Origin: Pseudomonas syringae
Lineage (GTDB): Bacteria; Pseudomonadota; Gammaproteobacteria; Pseudomonadales; Pseudomonadaceae
Direction: 5' to 3'
DNA: 64,000 bases
Assembly: GCF_001698815.1 (NCBI RefSeq)
Contig: NZ_LGSI01000016.1
Coordinates: forward strand, 47,135-111,134
The translations under genes were made by a program, and so were the position numbers. This document shows, one piece after another, positions 19,640-30,045 of the stretch. The notes under the pieces are model-generated. The model was given only the letters and a program-made list of their open reading frames with translations, was not told the origin of the DNA and did not search any database. How positions within the stretch are numbered: the first letter of the stretch is position 1; each line of letters begins with the position of its first letter.

Positions 19640-22102
19640 TCAGCGAAATATTCCGGGCGTGCTGAACAGCAATGTTTTGGTCCGTACCGGCCGGGGCCGC
19701 AGACTTTCACACGTAAACAATGCTGGACGCTCGATCAGAAATCCTTGAGCAAAGTCCACTCCAATTTCCCGCAACGCCTCTTCAATTTCCGGCGTCTCGA
19801 CAAACTCGGCAATGGTGCGCTTGCCCATGACATGACCAATGTGATTGATCACTTCGACCATAGCTCTATTGATGGGATTGTCGAGCATGTCTTTGACAAA
19901 ACTTCCATCGATCTTCAAAAAGTCCACGGGCAAGTGTTTGAGGTATGCAAACGACGACATACCGGCACAAAAATCATCGAGTGAAAACTGGCATCCCAGG
20001 CTTTTCAATTCATTAATGAATCGAATTGCACTTCCCAGGTTGGCGATGGCACTGGTTTCGGTGATTTCGAAGCAAATCGATGAAGGCGCGATCTCATAGG
20101 TGCGAAATTGCAGCTTCAGGTATTCGAGGAACGCATCGTCGCCAATACTCGAACCGGACAGATTGATCGCACAGACCACCAGCGGGCCGTCGTAACTTTT
20201 ATCCTCGGCACATTGCGCGATGATCTTGAACACGTTCTGCACCACCCAGCGATCCAGCGTGGTCATCAAGCCATAGCGTTCGGCGGCCGGGATAAAACTG
20301 TCGGGCTGGATCATCCGCCCGGACTCGTCACGCAGGCGCAGCAGAATTTCGATATGTCCCGCTTGCCCGCCGCCATGGCTGATGTCGGAGATTTCCTGGG
20401 CATACAGGCAGAAGCGGTTTTCTTCCAGGGCCAGATGCAGGCGCTGGATCCAGGCCATCTCGCCGAAGCGCACGGAAACCTCTGAATCGTCGGCGTGATA
20501 GACCTGCACGCGATTGCGGCCCTTCTCCTTGGCCATGTAGCACGCCATGTCAGCGGCGCGCAGCGAAGCCTCAAGGGTGGTCGGAACATGGGAGATATGC
20601 ACCAGGCCGATGCTGACGGTGGTGACAAATGGTCGGCCTTTCCAGACAAAATGCAGGCTTTGCACCGTCTGACGCAGGGTTTCGGCGATCTTTTCCGCCA
20701 GGTGCGGCGGGCAGTCTTCCAGCAATATGCCGAACTCGTCGCCGCCCAGTCTGGCCAAGGTGTCACCTTCACGCAGACCTTGCTGCAACAACGCGCAGAT
20801 ATGTCGTAACAACTCATCACCCGCCGCGTGCCCGCTGGTGTCGTTGACCAATTTGAATTGATCGAGATCCAGGTACATCACCGAATGCCGACTCGGCTGA
20901 CGGGTAAGACCGATCAGCGCAAGATCCAGACGCTGCTCGAACTCCCGTCGATTGGCGAGCCCGGTCAACGCATCGTGGGTGGCCTGCCAGGACAGATTGG
21001 CAATGTATTGATGCTCTTGCGTCATGTCGTGCAGCACCAGCACGGTACCGCTGATCTTGCCATCGGTCTGGATCGGCGACCCCACCAGAGCGACCGAGAC
21101 GGTGCTGCCGTCGAGCCGCTGAATCAACTTGGAATGTTCGCTGCCGCCAATCAATTTGCCGCTGAGGATGCGCTCGATCAGGCTATGGCTGTCCTTCTGA
21201 TCATTTTCGTCAAGCAGGCTGAACAAAGCAGCCAAAGGCAATCCGCTGGCCTGAGCACTCTTCCAGTGCGTCAGCCTTTCAGCCGCCGGGTTCATGTAGA
21301 CGATCGAGCCTTCGACGTCAGTCGTGATGACCCCTTCGCCAATGGATTCCAGGGTAATTTGCGCCCGCTCCTTCTCGATCTGCAACGCATCGGCGAATGC
21401 GTGACGTTGGGCGAGCAGCTTGTAGGTTCGCAACAAAGCCAGAATGATCAAGACCACGGCAGTCGCAAGGTTGACGATCAATAACAGCCGCAGAATGCTC
21501 CTTGATCCTGCACCCAGTGCGTCGCTGAAGGCTTTCGCCGTAGGCGTCACGTCTTCATTGATCGTATTGATCTCAGCACGCCAGCGGACTGCATCGCCGT
21601 AAGTTGCTTCGCCCGAGTTGATGCGCCCATGCATCTGGCGCGCAATATCATCCAGCCGCATCAAGTACTCGTCGCCCTGAACCCACAGATCCACGGCCTT
21701 TTGCATATAGCCGTAGTGCTGAAAGTTCAGGTACAGCCAGATGACTCCGGAAACATCGTCGGGGTGATTACCGCCCTGCAGGATGCCTTGCCGCGCAAGA
21801 TCGAGCGCCGGCTTGGGTTGGTCCAGTGCCAGTCGGGCCAGATGGCCGCCTTTGGGTACGGCGATGGCTTGTTGATAGTTGAGATAGTCGAGTTCGTCAC
21901 GGCTGTTGGCGTAAAGACTCAAGTAATAGATGGCGTCCTTTTGCCCTTTGGACCAAAGGCTCTCGCCGGCGACATAGCTGCGCACGGCTGACAGCGTGTA
22001 CAAGCTGACGCAGCCAAGCAAAGCCTGGAACAACGCAACAGCAATAAATGGCCAGACAATCCCCAGCAAGCGGGGCTTTTCGAGTATCCGCTTTTGCCTC
22101 AT
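19640..22102 (-). CDS. rbdA: RbdA-like membrane PAS-GGDEF-EAL c-di-GMP phosphodiesterase
   Basis: The 820-residue protein has an N-terminal membrane segment (about 14-36), a periplasmic helical region, a second membrane segment (about 207-228), a PAS domain (about 245-365), GGDEF (about 375-535) and EAL (about 550-805). The GGDEF site is intact (LARLGGDEF) with an RxxD site (REGD) five residues before it. The EAL domain reads EIL in place of EAL but keeps the catalytic set: Asn in CAINLSG, Glu in FEITETS, DDF, Lys in LKIDGSFVKD, Glu in EFVETPE and Gln in FAQGFL. In P. aeruginosa RbdA promotes biofilm dispersal as a GTP-activated phosphodiesterase. The symbol rests on architecture and on the neighbouring ABC exporter, recalled from that genome. 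Confidence 0.8.
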   Translation of the reverse strand: MRQKRILEKPRLLGIVWPFIAVALFQALLGCVSLYTLSAVRSYVAGESLWSKGQKDAIYYLSLYANSRDELDYLNYQQAIAVPKGGHLARLALDQPKPALDLARQGILQGGNHPDDVSGVIWLYLNFQHYGYMQKAVDLWVQGDEYLMRLDDIARQMHGRINSGEATYGDAVRWRAEINTINEDVTPTAKAFSDALGAGSRSILRLLLIVNLATAVVLIILALLRTYKLLAQRHAFADALQIEKERAQITLESIGEGVITTDVEGSIVYMNPAAERLTHWKSAQASGLPLAALFSLLDENDQKDSHSLIERILSGKLIGGSEHSKLIQRLDGSTVSVALVGSPIQTDGKISGTVLVLHDMTQEHQYIANLSWQATHDALTGLANRREFEQRLDLALIGLTRQPSRHSVMYLDLDQFKLVNDTSGHAAGDELLRHICALLQQGLREGDTLARLGGDEFGILLEDCPPHLAEKIAETLRQTVQSLHFVWKGRPFVTTVSIGLVHISHVPTTLEASLRAADMACYMAKEKGRNRVQVYHADDSEVSVRFGEMAWIQRLHLALEENRFCLYAQEISDISHGGGQAGHIEILLRLRDESGRMIQPDSFIPAAERYGLMTTLDRWVVQNVFKIIAQCAEDKSYDGPLVVCAINLSGSSIGDDAFLEYLKLQFRTYEIAPSSICFEITETSAIANLGSAIRFINELKSLGCQFSLDDFCAGMSSFAYLKHLPVDFLKIDGSFVKDMLDNPINRAMVEVINHIGHVMGKRTIAEFVETPEIEEALREIGVDFAQGFLIERPALFTCESLRPRPVRTKTLLFSTPGIFR

Positions 22103-22337
22103 GGTTTCCCTTTCATAAGCGTTAGCGTTGCCAGATGCTCAACAAGCGGCCTGATCAATTTCATCCTTGCCTCAGACTAGGCTAATTCCATGAAAAGGTC
22201 GGAGGATTTTCTCAACGATGAAACAGACTGGCGCTGCGTCGTGATCATGACGCAGCGCCTATAAGAAGACGGATCAGGAGAACGTTAGTTCTCGGTAGTT
22301 TTCGGGAAATTCTGAGCTGATTCTGAATCAGCGTCCG

Positions 22338-24158
22338 TCAGATATGTTGCAGATGGCCGTAAAGCCTGGCGTACAGCCCGCCATCGGCAATCAGCTGTTG
22401 ATGATCACCCTCTTCGGCAATTCTGCCGCCATCGAACACCAGCACCCGATCCGCCTGTTTAACCGCTGACAGGCGATGCGCAATGATCAGCGTCGTGCGC
22501 CCGTGAAGGAAGCGCGACAAGGCCTGATGCAAGCTGTATTCAGTAGCGGCATCCAGCGCCGACGTGGCTTCGTCGAGGATCACCACCTTGGGATCGGACA
22601 ACACCATTCTGGCGATGGCCAGTCGCTGACGCTGCCCGCCGGACAAGCGCACCCCGGAACGCCCGACGATACTGTCCAGCCCATCGGGGAAGGCGCGAAT
22701 CGTCGGCGCCAGTTGAGCAATCTCCAAGGCCCGCCAGCAGGCTTCGTCGCTGCGCTCGCGACCCATGCTCAGGTTGGCGCGCACGGTATCGTTGAACAGC
22801 GCGGGATGTTGCAGAACCACTGCGACGTTTTCCCGGACGGTTTCCAGACCAATCTCCTCCAGGCTCGCCCCACCGAAACGGATCGTGCCGGATTGCGCCG
22901 TGTACAACCCCAGCAGCAGCTGCACCAGCGTGCTTTTACCGCCGCCACTGGCACCGACGATGGCGACTTTCTCGCCAGGGGCGATCGTCAGGTTCAGTTG
23001 GTCCAGAACATTCTCCTCGCCATAGGCGAAACTCAGGCCGCGAATTTCGATGCCGACGGTTTCCTGCTCCGCGAACGGATCGACACCGCCCGGATATTGC
23101 GGCTCGTCGGCGCGGGCCAGCAACTCGTTGATCCGCGTCAGCGCGCCGCCAGCGGCGTACCAGGCGTATTGCAGATTCAATAATTGCTCGACCGGACCGA
23201 TCATGAACCACAGGTAACTGAATACCGCGAGCATCTGCCCGATGGACAAGTCGGAAAACAACACGGTGAGCATCGCCGCGGCACGAAAGATATCGATGCC
23301 GAACTGAAACAACAGCCCGCTGGCACGACTCGAAGCATCGCTTTTCCATTGCGAGGCGATGGCGTAATCGCGAACTTCCTGAGCGCGCAAGCCAAGCCGA
23401 CCGAGAAAATAACCCTGACGATTGCCGGCGCGAACTTCCTGGATCGAGTCCAGGGTTTCAGTCAGGGCCTGGGTAAAGCGCGAGGTGCTGTCGTTTTCCT
23501 GCTTCTTCAGATGCTTGACCCGCTTGCCCAGCTTGACCGTGGCATAAATCACCAGCGGGTTGAACAGCATGATCAACAGGGCAAGCTTCCAGTGCATCCA
23601 CACCAGAATCCCGGCGGTTCCGGCCAGGGTCAGCATGGCGACCAGAAAGCGACTGAGGGTGTCGCCGATAAATTTGTCCACGGTGTCGAGGTCGGTGACC
23701 AGATGCGTGGTCACGGTGCCACCACCGAGGCTTTCATACTCGCCCAGGGATATCCGCTTGAGCCGCTCGATCAGCCGGATGCGAACCCGGTAGACGATGT
23801 CCTTGGACAACCGGGCGAAAAGCCGCGCCTGAATGACGTTGAACACCAGCGCACCCAGGCGCAGAAACACCGTGGCGAGCAACATCAGGCCGATATAGCC
23901 GACCGAGGTTTGCAGGCTGTCAGGCAGGAAGCGGTTCATGAATTTGAGGGCGCTGTCGCCATGGCCGAGCAGCACTTCGTCCACCAGCAGCGGCAGCAGC
24001 AATGGAATCGGCACGCTGCACAAGGTCGCCAGCACGGCGACACCATTGGCAATCCACAAGGCTTTTTTATGGCGCACTGCCAAGCGTCGAATTTCTGCCC
24101 AGCTCAGCCGATCGATGCGCCCGGACCGGTCGCTCGCGCCTTGTTCAGGTTCATGCAC
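22338..24158 (-). CDS. ABC exporter, fused permease and ATPase
   Basis: A 606-residue half-transporter. Six membrane helices (about 40-320) precede a nucleotide-binding domain with Walker A GASGGGKSTL, Q-loop VLQHPALFND, signature LSGGQRQRLAIARM, Walker B VVILDEATSALD and switch His in IIAHRLSA. It should work as a homodimer exporting lipids, peptides or drugs; the substrate cannot be read from sequence. I place the start at a GTG (24158), where GTGCATGA overlaps the upstream DsbA-like stop by 8 bases and a GGAG lies about 10 bases before; the longer frame adds 21 residues from within that gene. A gene-free gap of 235 bases follows, before the rbdA-like gene. Confidence 0.87.
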   Translation of the reverse strand: MHEPEQGASDRSGRIDRLSWAEIRRLAVRHKKALWIANGVAVLATLCSVPIPLLLPLLVDEVLLGHGDSALKFMNRFLPDSLQTSVGYIGLMLLATVFLRLGALVFNVIQARLFARLSKDIVYRVRIRLIERLKRISLGEYESLGGGTVTTHLVTDLDTVDKFIGDTLSRFLVAMLTLAGTAGILVWMHWKLALLIMLFNPLVIYATVKLGKRVKHLKKQENDSTSRFTQALTETLDSIQEVRAGNRQGYFLGRLGLRAQEVRDYAIASQWKSDASSRASGLLFQFGIDIFRAAAMLTVLFSDLSIGQMLAVFSYLWFMIGPVEQLLNLQYAWYAAGGALTRINELLARADEPQYPGGVDPFAEQETVGIEIRGLSFAYGEENVLDQLNLTIAPGEKVAIVGASGGGKSTLVQLLLGLYTAQSGTIRFGGASLEEIGLETVRENVAVVLQHPALFNDTVRANLSMGRERSDEACWRALEIAQLAPTIRAFPDGLDSIVGRSGVRLSGGQRQRLAIARMVLSDPKVVILDEATSALDAATEYSLHQALSRFLHGRTTLIIAHRLSAVKQADRVLVFDGGRIAEEGDHQQLIADGGLYARLYGHLQHI

Positions 24159-24786
24159 TGGCGGCACGCTCCAGCCATCGACCGAGCAGCGGCGAGAGAT
24201 CTTCCAGGGATTGATAACCATTGGTCAGCAACGCCAACTGACCGTTGCGTTCAGCCAGCAAGGTAGGAAACCCGGCGATACCGAGGTCCTGAACCCAGGC
24301 AAAATCGGCAGCCGTCGCGGCATGTTGCTCAGCGCTGTCGAACGCCTCGGCGAATTCAATGCGTGGCAAGCCAGCCTGCTCGGCCAGTTCGGTCAGCAAC
24401 GCTGCCTGGGTCACATCGCGGCCGTCAAGATAGAACGCTTGTTGAATGAGTCTGACCAGGCGCCACGCGCTGTCCGGATCGAGGCTGCGCGCAGCCACCA
24501 CCGCCCGACAGGCGGGCTCGGTATCGTAGACAAAGCCATCGGGCAACGCATCGTCAAAACGGAAAGGTTGCCCGGTGGTTTGCGCCACCGCCTGCCAGTG
24601 TTCGAGGATGTACCGACGGGTCGACGGGTCCAGCGCCGCGCCACTGCCGGTGCGCAACCCGCCCACCACCAGTTGCAAGGTCATGCCCCCCGCCTGCGCC
24701 TGCTCGACCAACGCCTTGGCCACGTCGGCAAAGCCCCAGCACCAGGAACACATCGGGTCCATTACATAGAGCAGGCGAGCAGACAT
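24151..24786 (-). CDS. DsbA-family thioredoxin-fold protein with CSWC motif
   Basis: A 211-residue cytoplasmic-type thioredoxin-fold protein with no signal peptide. The redox motif is MDPMCSWCWGF at residues 9-19, and the cis-proline segment reads GIAGFPTLL. This matches the DsbA-related group that includes FrnE and is often annotated 'DsbA family protein' or 'protein-disulfide isomerase'. The middle part is a helical insertion, as in that group. Its substrate is unknown. It begins 4 bases after the trhO stop and its own stop is overlapped by the ABC exporter start, so the three form one transcriptional unit. Confidence 0.85.
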   Translation of the reverse strand: MSARLLYVMDPMCSWCWGFADVAKALVEQAQAGGMTLQLVVGGLRTGSGAALDPSTRRYILEHWQAVAQTTGQPFRFDDALPDGFVYDTEPACRAVVAARSLDPDSAWRLVRLIQQAFYLDGRDVTQAALLTELAEQAGLPRIEFAEAFDSAEQHAATAADFAWVQDLGIAGFPTLLAERNGQLALLTNGYQSLEDLSPLLGRWLERAASA

Positions 24787-24789
24787 GGA

Positions 24790-25743
24790 TCAAGCCTCGG
24801 TTGGCAGACGATAGTTACGGCCGATAGGGTGTGGCTGATTGCGCTGCTTCGCCAGTTCGATCTGCTTCTGGCGATCGATGGCGCTGCGGCGGGTTTTCTC
24901 GCTCAGCGTGTCCCAGCAATGCGGGCAGCTGATGCCAGCGGTGTAGTGTTCGCTGGCGCGGTCTTCGGCATTGATCGGCGTACGGCAGGCGTGACATTGA
25001 TCGTAGTCGCCTTCGGTCAGGTCATGGCGCACGGTGACGCGATTATCAAAAACGAAACACTCGCCACGCCACAGGCTTTCTTCCTGAGGCACTTCTTCCA
25101 GGTACTTGAGAATCCCGCCCTTGAGGTGGAAAACCTCGCCGTATCCTTCGCCGAGCATATAACTCGAGGCTTTTTCACAGCGGATACCACCGGTGCAGAA
25201 CATGGCGACTTTCTTGTGCACCGCCGGGTCAAAGTGTTCCTTGATGTACTCGGGAAACTCGCGAAAGCTGGTGGTCTTCGGGTCGATGGCGCCTTCGAAG
25301 GTACCGATGGACACTTCATAATCGTTGCGAGTGTCGATCACCAGCACTTCCGGATCGCTGATGATCGCGTTCCAGTCCTGCGGATTGACATAGGTGCCCA
25401 CGGATTTATTCGGGTCCACGCCTTCGACGCCCAGGGTGACAATCTCTTTCTTGAGCTTGACCTTGGTGCGGTAGAAGGGTTGCTCGTCGCAGTACGACTC
25501 CTTGTGATCGATGTCGTCCATGCGCGGGTCGTTCTTCAGCCAGGCCATCAGCCCGTCGATGCCTTCACGGCTACCGGAGACGGTGCCGTTGATGCCTTCT
25601 TCGGCAATCAGCAGCGTGCCTTTGATGCCATTGTCGACCATCGCCTGCAGCAGCGGTTCGCGCAGGGCAACGTAGTCGCTGAGCGTGACAAACTTGTATA
25701 GCGCGGCCACGACGATCGGTTGAGTCATCGGCTGTTGTGTCAT
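24790..25743 (-). CDS. trhO: tRNA uridine(34) hydroxylase
   Basis: TrhO (YceA) hydroxylates U34 of certain tRNAs using oxygen, the first step to 5-oxyacetyl- or methoxyuridine. The 317-residue protein has an N-terminal ferredoxin-like domain with [16 protein letters not shown] (about 38-53), a rhodanese domain with [18 protein letters not shown] and the active Cys in [14 protein letters not shown] (about residue 182), and a C-terminal cysteine-containing region ([14 protein letters not shown]). The ATG at 25743 has GGAG 7 bases upstream. It heads the trhO, dsbA-like and ABC exporter unit. The family match is strong; the tRNA function is inferred from the E. coli protein. Confidence 0.93.
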   Translation of the reverse strand: MTQQPMTQPIVVAALYKFVTLSDYVALREPLLQAMVDNGIKGTLLIAEEGINGTVSGSREGIDGLMAWLKNDPRMDDIDHKESYCDEQPFYRTKVKLKKEIVTLGVEGVDPNKSVGTYVNPQDWNAIISDPEVLVIDTRNDYEVSIGTFEGAIDPKTTSFREFPEYIKEHFDPAVHKKVAMFCTGGIRCEKASSYMLGEGYGEVFHLKGGILKYLEEVPQEESLWRGECFVFDNRVTVRHDLTEGDYDQCHACRTPINAEDRASEHYTAGISCPHCWDTLSEKTRRSAIDRQKQIELAKQRNQPHPIGRNYRLPTEA

Positions 25744-25877
25744 GTGTTTCTCCAGGTGGCGACCCTCGCAAAGGGCCTACCGGATCAAAATTCGGAATGA
25801 AAAACGCGCCGACAGAGCGGCGCGTGCGGATTCTAGCAAAAATCAGGGTTAATCCGGTAACCCCCGTCAGGCGACGG

Positions 25878-26171
25878 TCAATGACCACCCGCGCAGGTCG
25901 GCGAGGCAGGCGCCGCACCGGTCTTAGCCCATTCTTGCGGGGTAAAGGTGTGCAACGCCAACGCGTGGAACTCACCCATCAGGCCGCCCAGAATGCCGTA
26001 GACCTTCTGGTGACGCTTGACGGCGTTGAGCCCCTCGAATTGCTCGCTGACGATAATCGCCTTGTAGTGAGTCTGCTCACCGCGACTGTGCATGTGGCTC
26101 TCGTCGAGCACTTGCAGGTGCAGTGGCTGAAACACGGCCAATGCCGATTCGATTCGCTTTTGCATGGTCAT
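25878..26171 (-). CDS. BolA-family protein
   Basis: A 97-residue BolA/IbaG-like protein with the characteristic fold: helix IESALAVFQPLHLQVLDESH, a SRGEQTHYKAIIVSEQFEG strand-turn, and the invariant-type HQKVYGILGGLMGEFHALALHTFTPQEW block. BolA proteins act with monothiol glutaredoxins in Fe-S cluster traffic and as morphology regulators in stationary phase. The C-terminal SPTCAGGH is a short extension. It lies 24 bases downstream of the DUF2059 gene and upstream of trhO with a 134-base gap. The start could be either of two ATGs six bases apart; 26171 has a GAGA at fair spacing. Confidence 0.92.
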   Translation of the reverse strand: MTMQKRIESALAVFQPLHLQVLDESHMHSRGEQTHYKAIIVSEQFEGLNAVKRHQKVYGILGGLMGEFHALALHTFTPQEWAKTGAAPASPTCAGGH

Positions 26172-26195
26172 GACAGGTCTCGCCCGATCAGTCGG

Positions 26196-26720
26196 TTAAG
26201 GCTTTTTGGCTGGAGCAGGAGCTGCCTTGGCAGGTTCCAGTTCCGCAGTCATGTCAGCCAGCAGCTTGTTGACGACAGGCACTGCGCTTTCCAGTTTGCT
26301 CTGGGTCAGTTGAGCCGACTGTTGAGTCATCTCAGGCATCTTGGTCAATACTTTCTTGCCCAGTGGAGACTGGTAGAACGCGACCAGATCCTTCAACTCG
26401 CTTTCGGTGAAGTTGGCGGTGTAGAGCTTGATCATGTCTGGTTTCAGCTTGTTCCAGCCGATCGCCTGATCCAGCGCTGCGTTAGCTTTGGCCTGATAGG
26501 TTTCAAGCAACGCTTTTTTCGCTTCAGGGGCTTTGGTTTCGGCAAAGCGTTGAGCAAACATCTGTTGCACTTGCATGTAGACCGGGGTGCCCAGCTTGTC
26601 AGCATGAGCCAGCTTGAGGAACGTTTCGGCACTGGCGTTATGGCTGGCGGTATCGGCAAGAACCTGGCCGCTGGCACAAACCAGTACAACCGCAGTACAA
26701 ATGGCACGAAGACGGGTCAT
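26196..26720 (-). CDS. Secreted DUF2059-domain protein
   Basis: A 174-residue protein with a clear Sec signal peptide (about 1-22, cut after VLA) and a helical DUF2059 domain (about 75-145) with the family pattern MIKLYTANFTESELKDLVAFYQSPLGKKVLTKMPEM. The C-terminal tail is alanine/proline/lysine-rich. It is predicted to be periplasmic; the function of the family is unknown. It is the first gene of a probable pair with the BolA-family gene and is divergent from fumC. The spacer of 178 bases between them likely holds both promoters. Confidence 0.88.
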   Translation of the reverse strand: MTRLRAICTAVVLVCASGQVLADTASHNASAETFLKLAHADKLGTPVYMQVQQMFAQRFAETKAPEAKKALLETYQAKANAALDQAIGWNKLKPDMIKLYTANFTESELKDLVAFYQSPLGKKVLTKMPEMTQQSAQLTQSKLESAVPVVNKLLADMTAELEPAKAAPAPAKKP

Positions 26721-26898
26721 CGAGTTTCCTTTCTAGCAGGCGAGGCAATACCTCAAGGCCGACCATTCTGCGCCCATGTCCGCTTTTGGCTCAACCCCTG
26801 ACACGCCGAGCGGTTAAAAACGCTAATTAGGGAACCCAATATGGATACCAAAGCCTAAACTTCGCATTGATGCGCACTGAACTTTGAGGAGTGAACCC

Positions 26899-28293
26899 GT
26901 GAGTCGTACTGAAACTGACAGCCTTGGCCCGATCGAAGTCCCCGATGACGCCTACTGGGGAGCACAGACTCAACGTTCGCTGATCAATTTTGCGATTGGC
27001 GATCAGCGTATGCCGGTGCCGGTGCTGCACGCCCTGGCGCTGATCAAGAAGGCTGCGGCCCGGGTCAATGACCGCAATGGCGACCTGCCCGCCGACATTG
27101 CCCGACTGATCGAGCAGTCCGCCAACGAAGTGCTGGCCGGCGAGCACGACAGCCAGTTCCCGCTGGTGGTCTGGCAAACCGGCTCTGGCACGCAGAGCAA
27201 CATGAACGTCAACGAAGTGATTGCCGGGCGCGCCAATGAGCTGGCCGGACAAGGCCGTGGCGGCAAGACGCCGGTACACCCGAACGATCACGTCAACCGC
27301 TCACAAAGCTCCAACGATTGCTTCCCGACCGCGATGCACATCGCTGCCGCCCAGGCAGTGAAAGAGCAGCTGCTGCCAGCGATCGCCGAGCTGTCCAACG
27401 GCATCGCCGAGCAGTCGGCGCGGCATATGAAACTGGTCAAGACCGGCCGCACGCACATGATGGACGCGACGCCGATCACCTTTGGCCAGGAGCTTTCCGC
27501 GTACGTCGCGCAGCTCGATTACGCCGAGAAAGCCATTCGCGCCACCCTGCCCGCCGTTTATGAACTGGCCCAGGGCGGCACAGCGGTCGGCACGGGCCTG
27601 AATTCGCCTCATGGTTTCGCCGAAGCGGTCGCCGCTGAGCTGGCGGCATTGTCCGGCCTGCCTTTCGTTACCGCGCCCAACAAGTTTGCTGCGCTGGCCG
27701 GTCATGAGCCGCTGACGGCGTTGTCCGGGGCCCTGAAAACCCTGGCCGTGACCTTGATGAAAATCGCCAACGACCTGCGTCTGCTGGGCTCCGGCCCACG
27801 TGCCGGCCTGGCTGAAGTCAAACTGCCAGCCAACGAACCCGGCAGTTCGATCATGCCCGGCAAGGTCAATCCGACTCAGTGCGAAGCGCTGTCGATGCTG
27901 GCCTGCCAGGTCATGGGCAACGACGTCACCATCGGTTTCGCCGCGAGCCAGGGTCACCTGCAACTGAACGTCTATAAGCCCGTGATCATTCATAACCTGC
28001 TGCAATCCATTCGCCTGCTCGGCGACGGCTGCAGCAACTTCAACGAACACTGCATCGCCGGCATGGAGCCGGATGCGGAAAAAATGGCTGAACACCTCGA
28101 ACGCGGCCTGATGCTGGTGACGGCGCTCAACCCGCACATCGGCTATGACAAGTCCGCACAGATCGCCAAGAAGGCCTACAGTGAGGGGCTGACGTTGCGC
28201 GAAGCGGCGCTGGCCCTGGGCTATCTGACCGATGCCGAGTTCGACGCCTGGGTCCGCCCGGAAAAAATGCTCGAGGCTGGCAGCAATGGTTGA
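26899..28293 (+). CDS. fumC: Class II fumarate hydratase
   Basis: FumC interconverts fumarate and malate in the TCA cycle without an Fe-S cluster. The 464-residue protein has [58 protein letters not shown], and the fumarase/aspartase signature [11 protein letters not shown] (about residues 315-325). The GTG at 26899 is chosen because GAGGAG lies about 6 bases upstream; the longer frame begins with TTG. Its stop overlaps the next gene by 8 bases. It is not adjacent to sodA, so it is more likely the fumC2-type copy than the iron-regulated fumC1. Confidence 0.95.
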   Translation: MSRTETDSLGPIEVPDDAYWGAQTQRSLINFAIGDQRMPVPVLHALALIKKAAARVNDRNGDLPADIARLIEQSANEVLAGEHDSQFPLVVWQTGSGTQSNMNVNEVIAGRANELAGQGRGGKTPVHPNDHVNRSQSSNDCFPTAMHIAAAQAVKEQLLPAIAELSNGIAEQSARHMKLVKTGRTHMMDATPITFGQELSAYVAQLDYAEKAIRATLPAVYELAQGGTAVGTGLNSPHGFAEAVAAELAALSGLPFVTAPNKFAALAGHEPLTALSGALKTLAVTLMKIANDLRLLGSGPRAGLAEVKLPANEPGSSIMPGKVNPTQCEALSMLACQVMGNDVTIGFAASQGHLQLNVYKPVIIHNLLQSIRLLGDGCSNFNEHCIAGMEPDAEKMAEHLERGLMLVTALNPHIGYDKSAQIAKKAYSEGLTLREAALALGYLTDAEFDAWVRPEKMLEAGSNG

Positions 28294-28900
28294 TCCGAAA
28301 AGCGGCGCGACACCCCTGGAAGGGTATGGCAAACGCATCCTGATGATTTTCGGTACGCCGAAATCCGCAAGCTTCGGGCACGCGCTGGGCGAGGCTTATG
28401 CCTTGGGCGCGCGCAGCGAAGGGCATGTGGTGCGGATGCTCAAGCTGGGAGAACTGGATTTCGACCCCGTGTTGCATAACGGTTACGAACAAAGCCAGAA
28501 CCTGGAGCATGATTTGCTCGAAGCCCAACGGGAGATCCATTGGGCCGAGCATCTGGTGTTCGTCTACCCGGTCTGGTGGGGCGGTTTGCCCAGCGTACTC
28601 AGCGGTTTTCTCGACCGGGTATTGATGCCCGGTTTCGCCTTCAAGACGCACGGTCGCAAGCACATTTCCAACGAACTGCTCAGAGGCCGCACGGCTGAGC
28701 TATTGGTGACCATGGACACCCCGCCGCGCTATTTCCGCTGGGTGTACGGCGCACCGGCGCATCGGCAGATGGTGCGTACCGTGCTGGCGTTCTGCGGGAT
28801 CAAGACCAAACGCCTGACTGAATTCGCTCCCGTACGCATATCGAGCGAAGAACAGCGCCAGCAATGGCTGCGCCAGGCCGAAATGCTCGGGCGCAAATAG
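28286..28900 (+). CDS. Flavodoxin-fold NAD(P)H oxidoreductase
   Basis: A 204-residue flavodoxin-fold protein of the NAD(P)H:quinone oxidoreductase / KefF-like group. It has an N-terminal FMN-binding strand-loop [18 protein letters not shown], the [29 protein letters not shown] region that forms the flavin and dimer interface, and [16 protein letters not shown]. It probably reduces quinones or similar electrophiles in the cytoplasm. The ATG at 28286 overlaps the fumC stop by 8 bases, so it is translationally coupled to fumC. Substrate unknown. Convergent with the next gene with 23 bases between. Confidence 0.88.
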   Translation: MVDPKSGATPLEGYGKRILMIFGTPKSASFGHALGEAYALGARSEGHVVRMLKLGELDFDPVLHNGYEQSQNLEHDLLEAQREIHWAEHLVFVYPVWWGGLPSVLSGFLDRVLMPGFAFKTHGRKHISNELLRGRTAELLVTMDTPPRYFRWVYGAPAHRQMVRTVLAFCGIKTKRLTEFAPVRISSEEQRQQWLRQAEMLGRK

Positions 28901-28923
28901 CCTGAAGTCACTTCAGAACAGCA

Positions 28924-29886
28924 TCAGGATGGCAGTGCCAGCCTCGCCTTCCTTGCGCGCCATCCGGCAAGCATCGAAGGGCCGAGTGCAACCAGTGCCG
29001 AACCGGCCACCACCAGCACCGCGCCGCCGTAGCCCAGCAGGTTGATCTGCTCGGCTTGCACGTACTCGGGCCATAGCCAGGCAGCGATTGCCACGCAGGC
29101 AAAAGTCACCAGCGGGGTCAGCGCCAGCGTCGCACTGACGCGCGAAGCTTCCCAGTGGGCCAGCGCTTCGGCGAACGCGCCATACGCCACCAGCGTGTTC
29201 AGGCAGCAGGCCAGCAACAGCCAGCCTTGCAACGGGCTCAGATGCAATGCCTCGGCAGGATGCGCCCACGGCGTAACCAACAGCGCGCAGAACAGATAGA
29301 TCACCATCATGACCTGCACCGAATTCCACACGGTCAGCAACTGCTTCTGGCTCAAGCCGTAGAACGTCCAGACCACCGCAGCCAGGAACACCGTCAGCAC
29401 GCCTGCGGTGTATTCGCTCATGGACGTCAGCAATTCGCCAAGTCGCTGATTGAAGAACAGCGCAAAACCGATCAGCAGGACTGCAAGACCAAAACCCTGA
29501 GCAATACTGAAGCGCTCCTTGAACAGAAAAATACTGCTGATCAACAACAGAATTGGCCCCATCTGAATCATCAGCTGCGCAGTACCGGGGCTGAGCAGGT
29601 TCAGGCCGATCAGATACAGCACGTAGTTGCCCACCAGCCCCAATACCGCCAGCAGGACCAGGACTTTCCCCTTACGGCCCAGTACCTTGAAGCTCGGCAG
29701 GCGCTTGACTGATGCCAGCCATATGAACAGCAGCGATCCGGACACCAAAAGTCTGAACCACGTCACAGTGACAGGGTCCATTACTTGCAGCACTTGTTTG
29801 AGTTTGACGGGCAGGATGCCCCAGAGCAGCGCGGTCAACAGCGCCAGACACAGGCCGTAAATCCATCGGCCAGACGAGATGTGCAT
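28924..29886 (-). CDS. EamA/DMT-family transporter
   Basis: A 320-residue inner-membrane protein with about ten hydrophobic helices in two EamA halves (about 10-145 and 160-300). The first half begins GLCLALLTALLWGILPVKLKQVLQ, the typical EamA opening; the second has VFLAAVVWTFYGLSQKQLL. Members export amino acids, metabolites or drugs; the substrate cannot be inferred. The ATG at 29886 has GGGAA at about 9 bases. A 159-base gap separates it from the next plus-strand gene. Confidence 0.87.
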   Translation of the reverse strand: MHISSGRWIYGLCLALLTALLWGILPVKLKQVLQVMDPVTVTWFRLLVSGSLLFIWLASVKRLPSFKVLGRKGKVLVLLAVLGLVGNYVLYLIGLNLLSPGTAQLMIQMGPILLLISSIFLFKERFSIAQGFGLAVLLIGFALFFNQRLGELLTSMSEYTAGVLTVFLAAVVWTFYGLSQKQLLTVWNSVQVMMVIYLFCALLVTPWAHPAEALHLSPLQGWLLLACCLNTLVAYGAFAEALAHWEASRVSATLALTPLVTFACVAIAAWLWPEYVQAEQINLLGYGGAVLVVAGSALVALGPSMLAGWRARKARLALPS

Positions 29887-30045
29887 GAAGAATTCCCAGG
29901 CAAGTGCAAAGAGTGCAGGCGATCATTGTAGGCGCGGATTGCGACTCGACACAGTTGCAGTTGAGCGCGCGATACGGCCATAACTGTTTTAGTCGGACTT
30001 CGCGCCGTGCAGTTCCCCAGATTCATTTTTCAGCAGGAGAAGATC

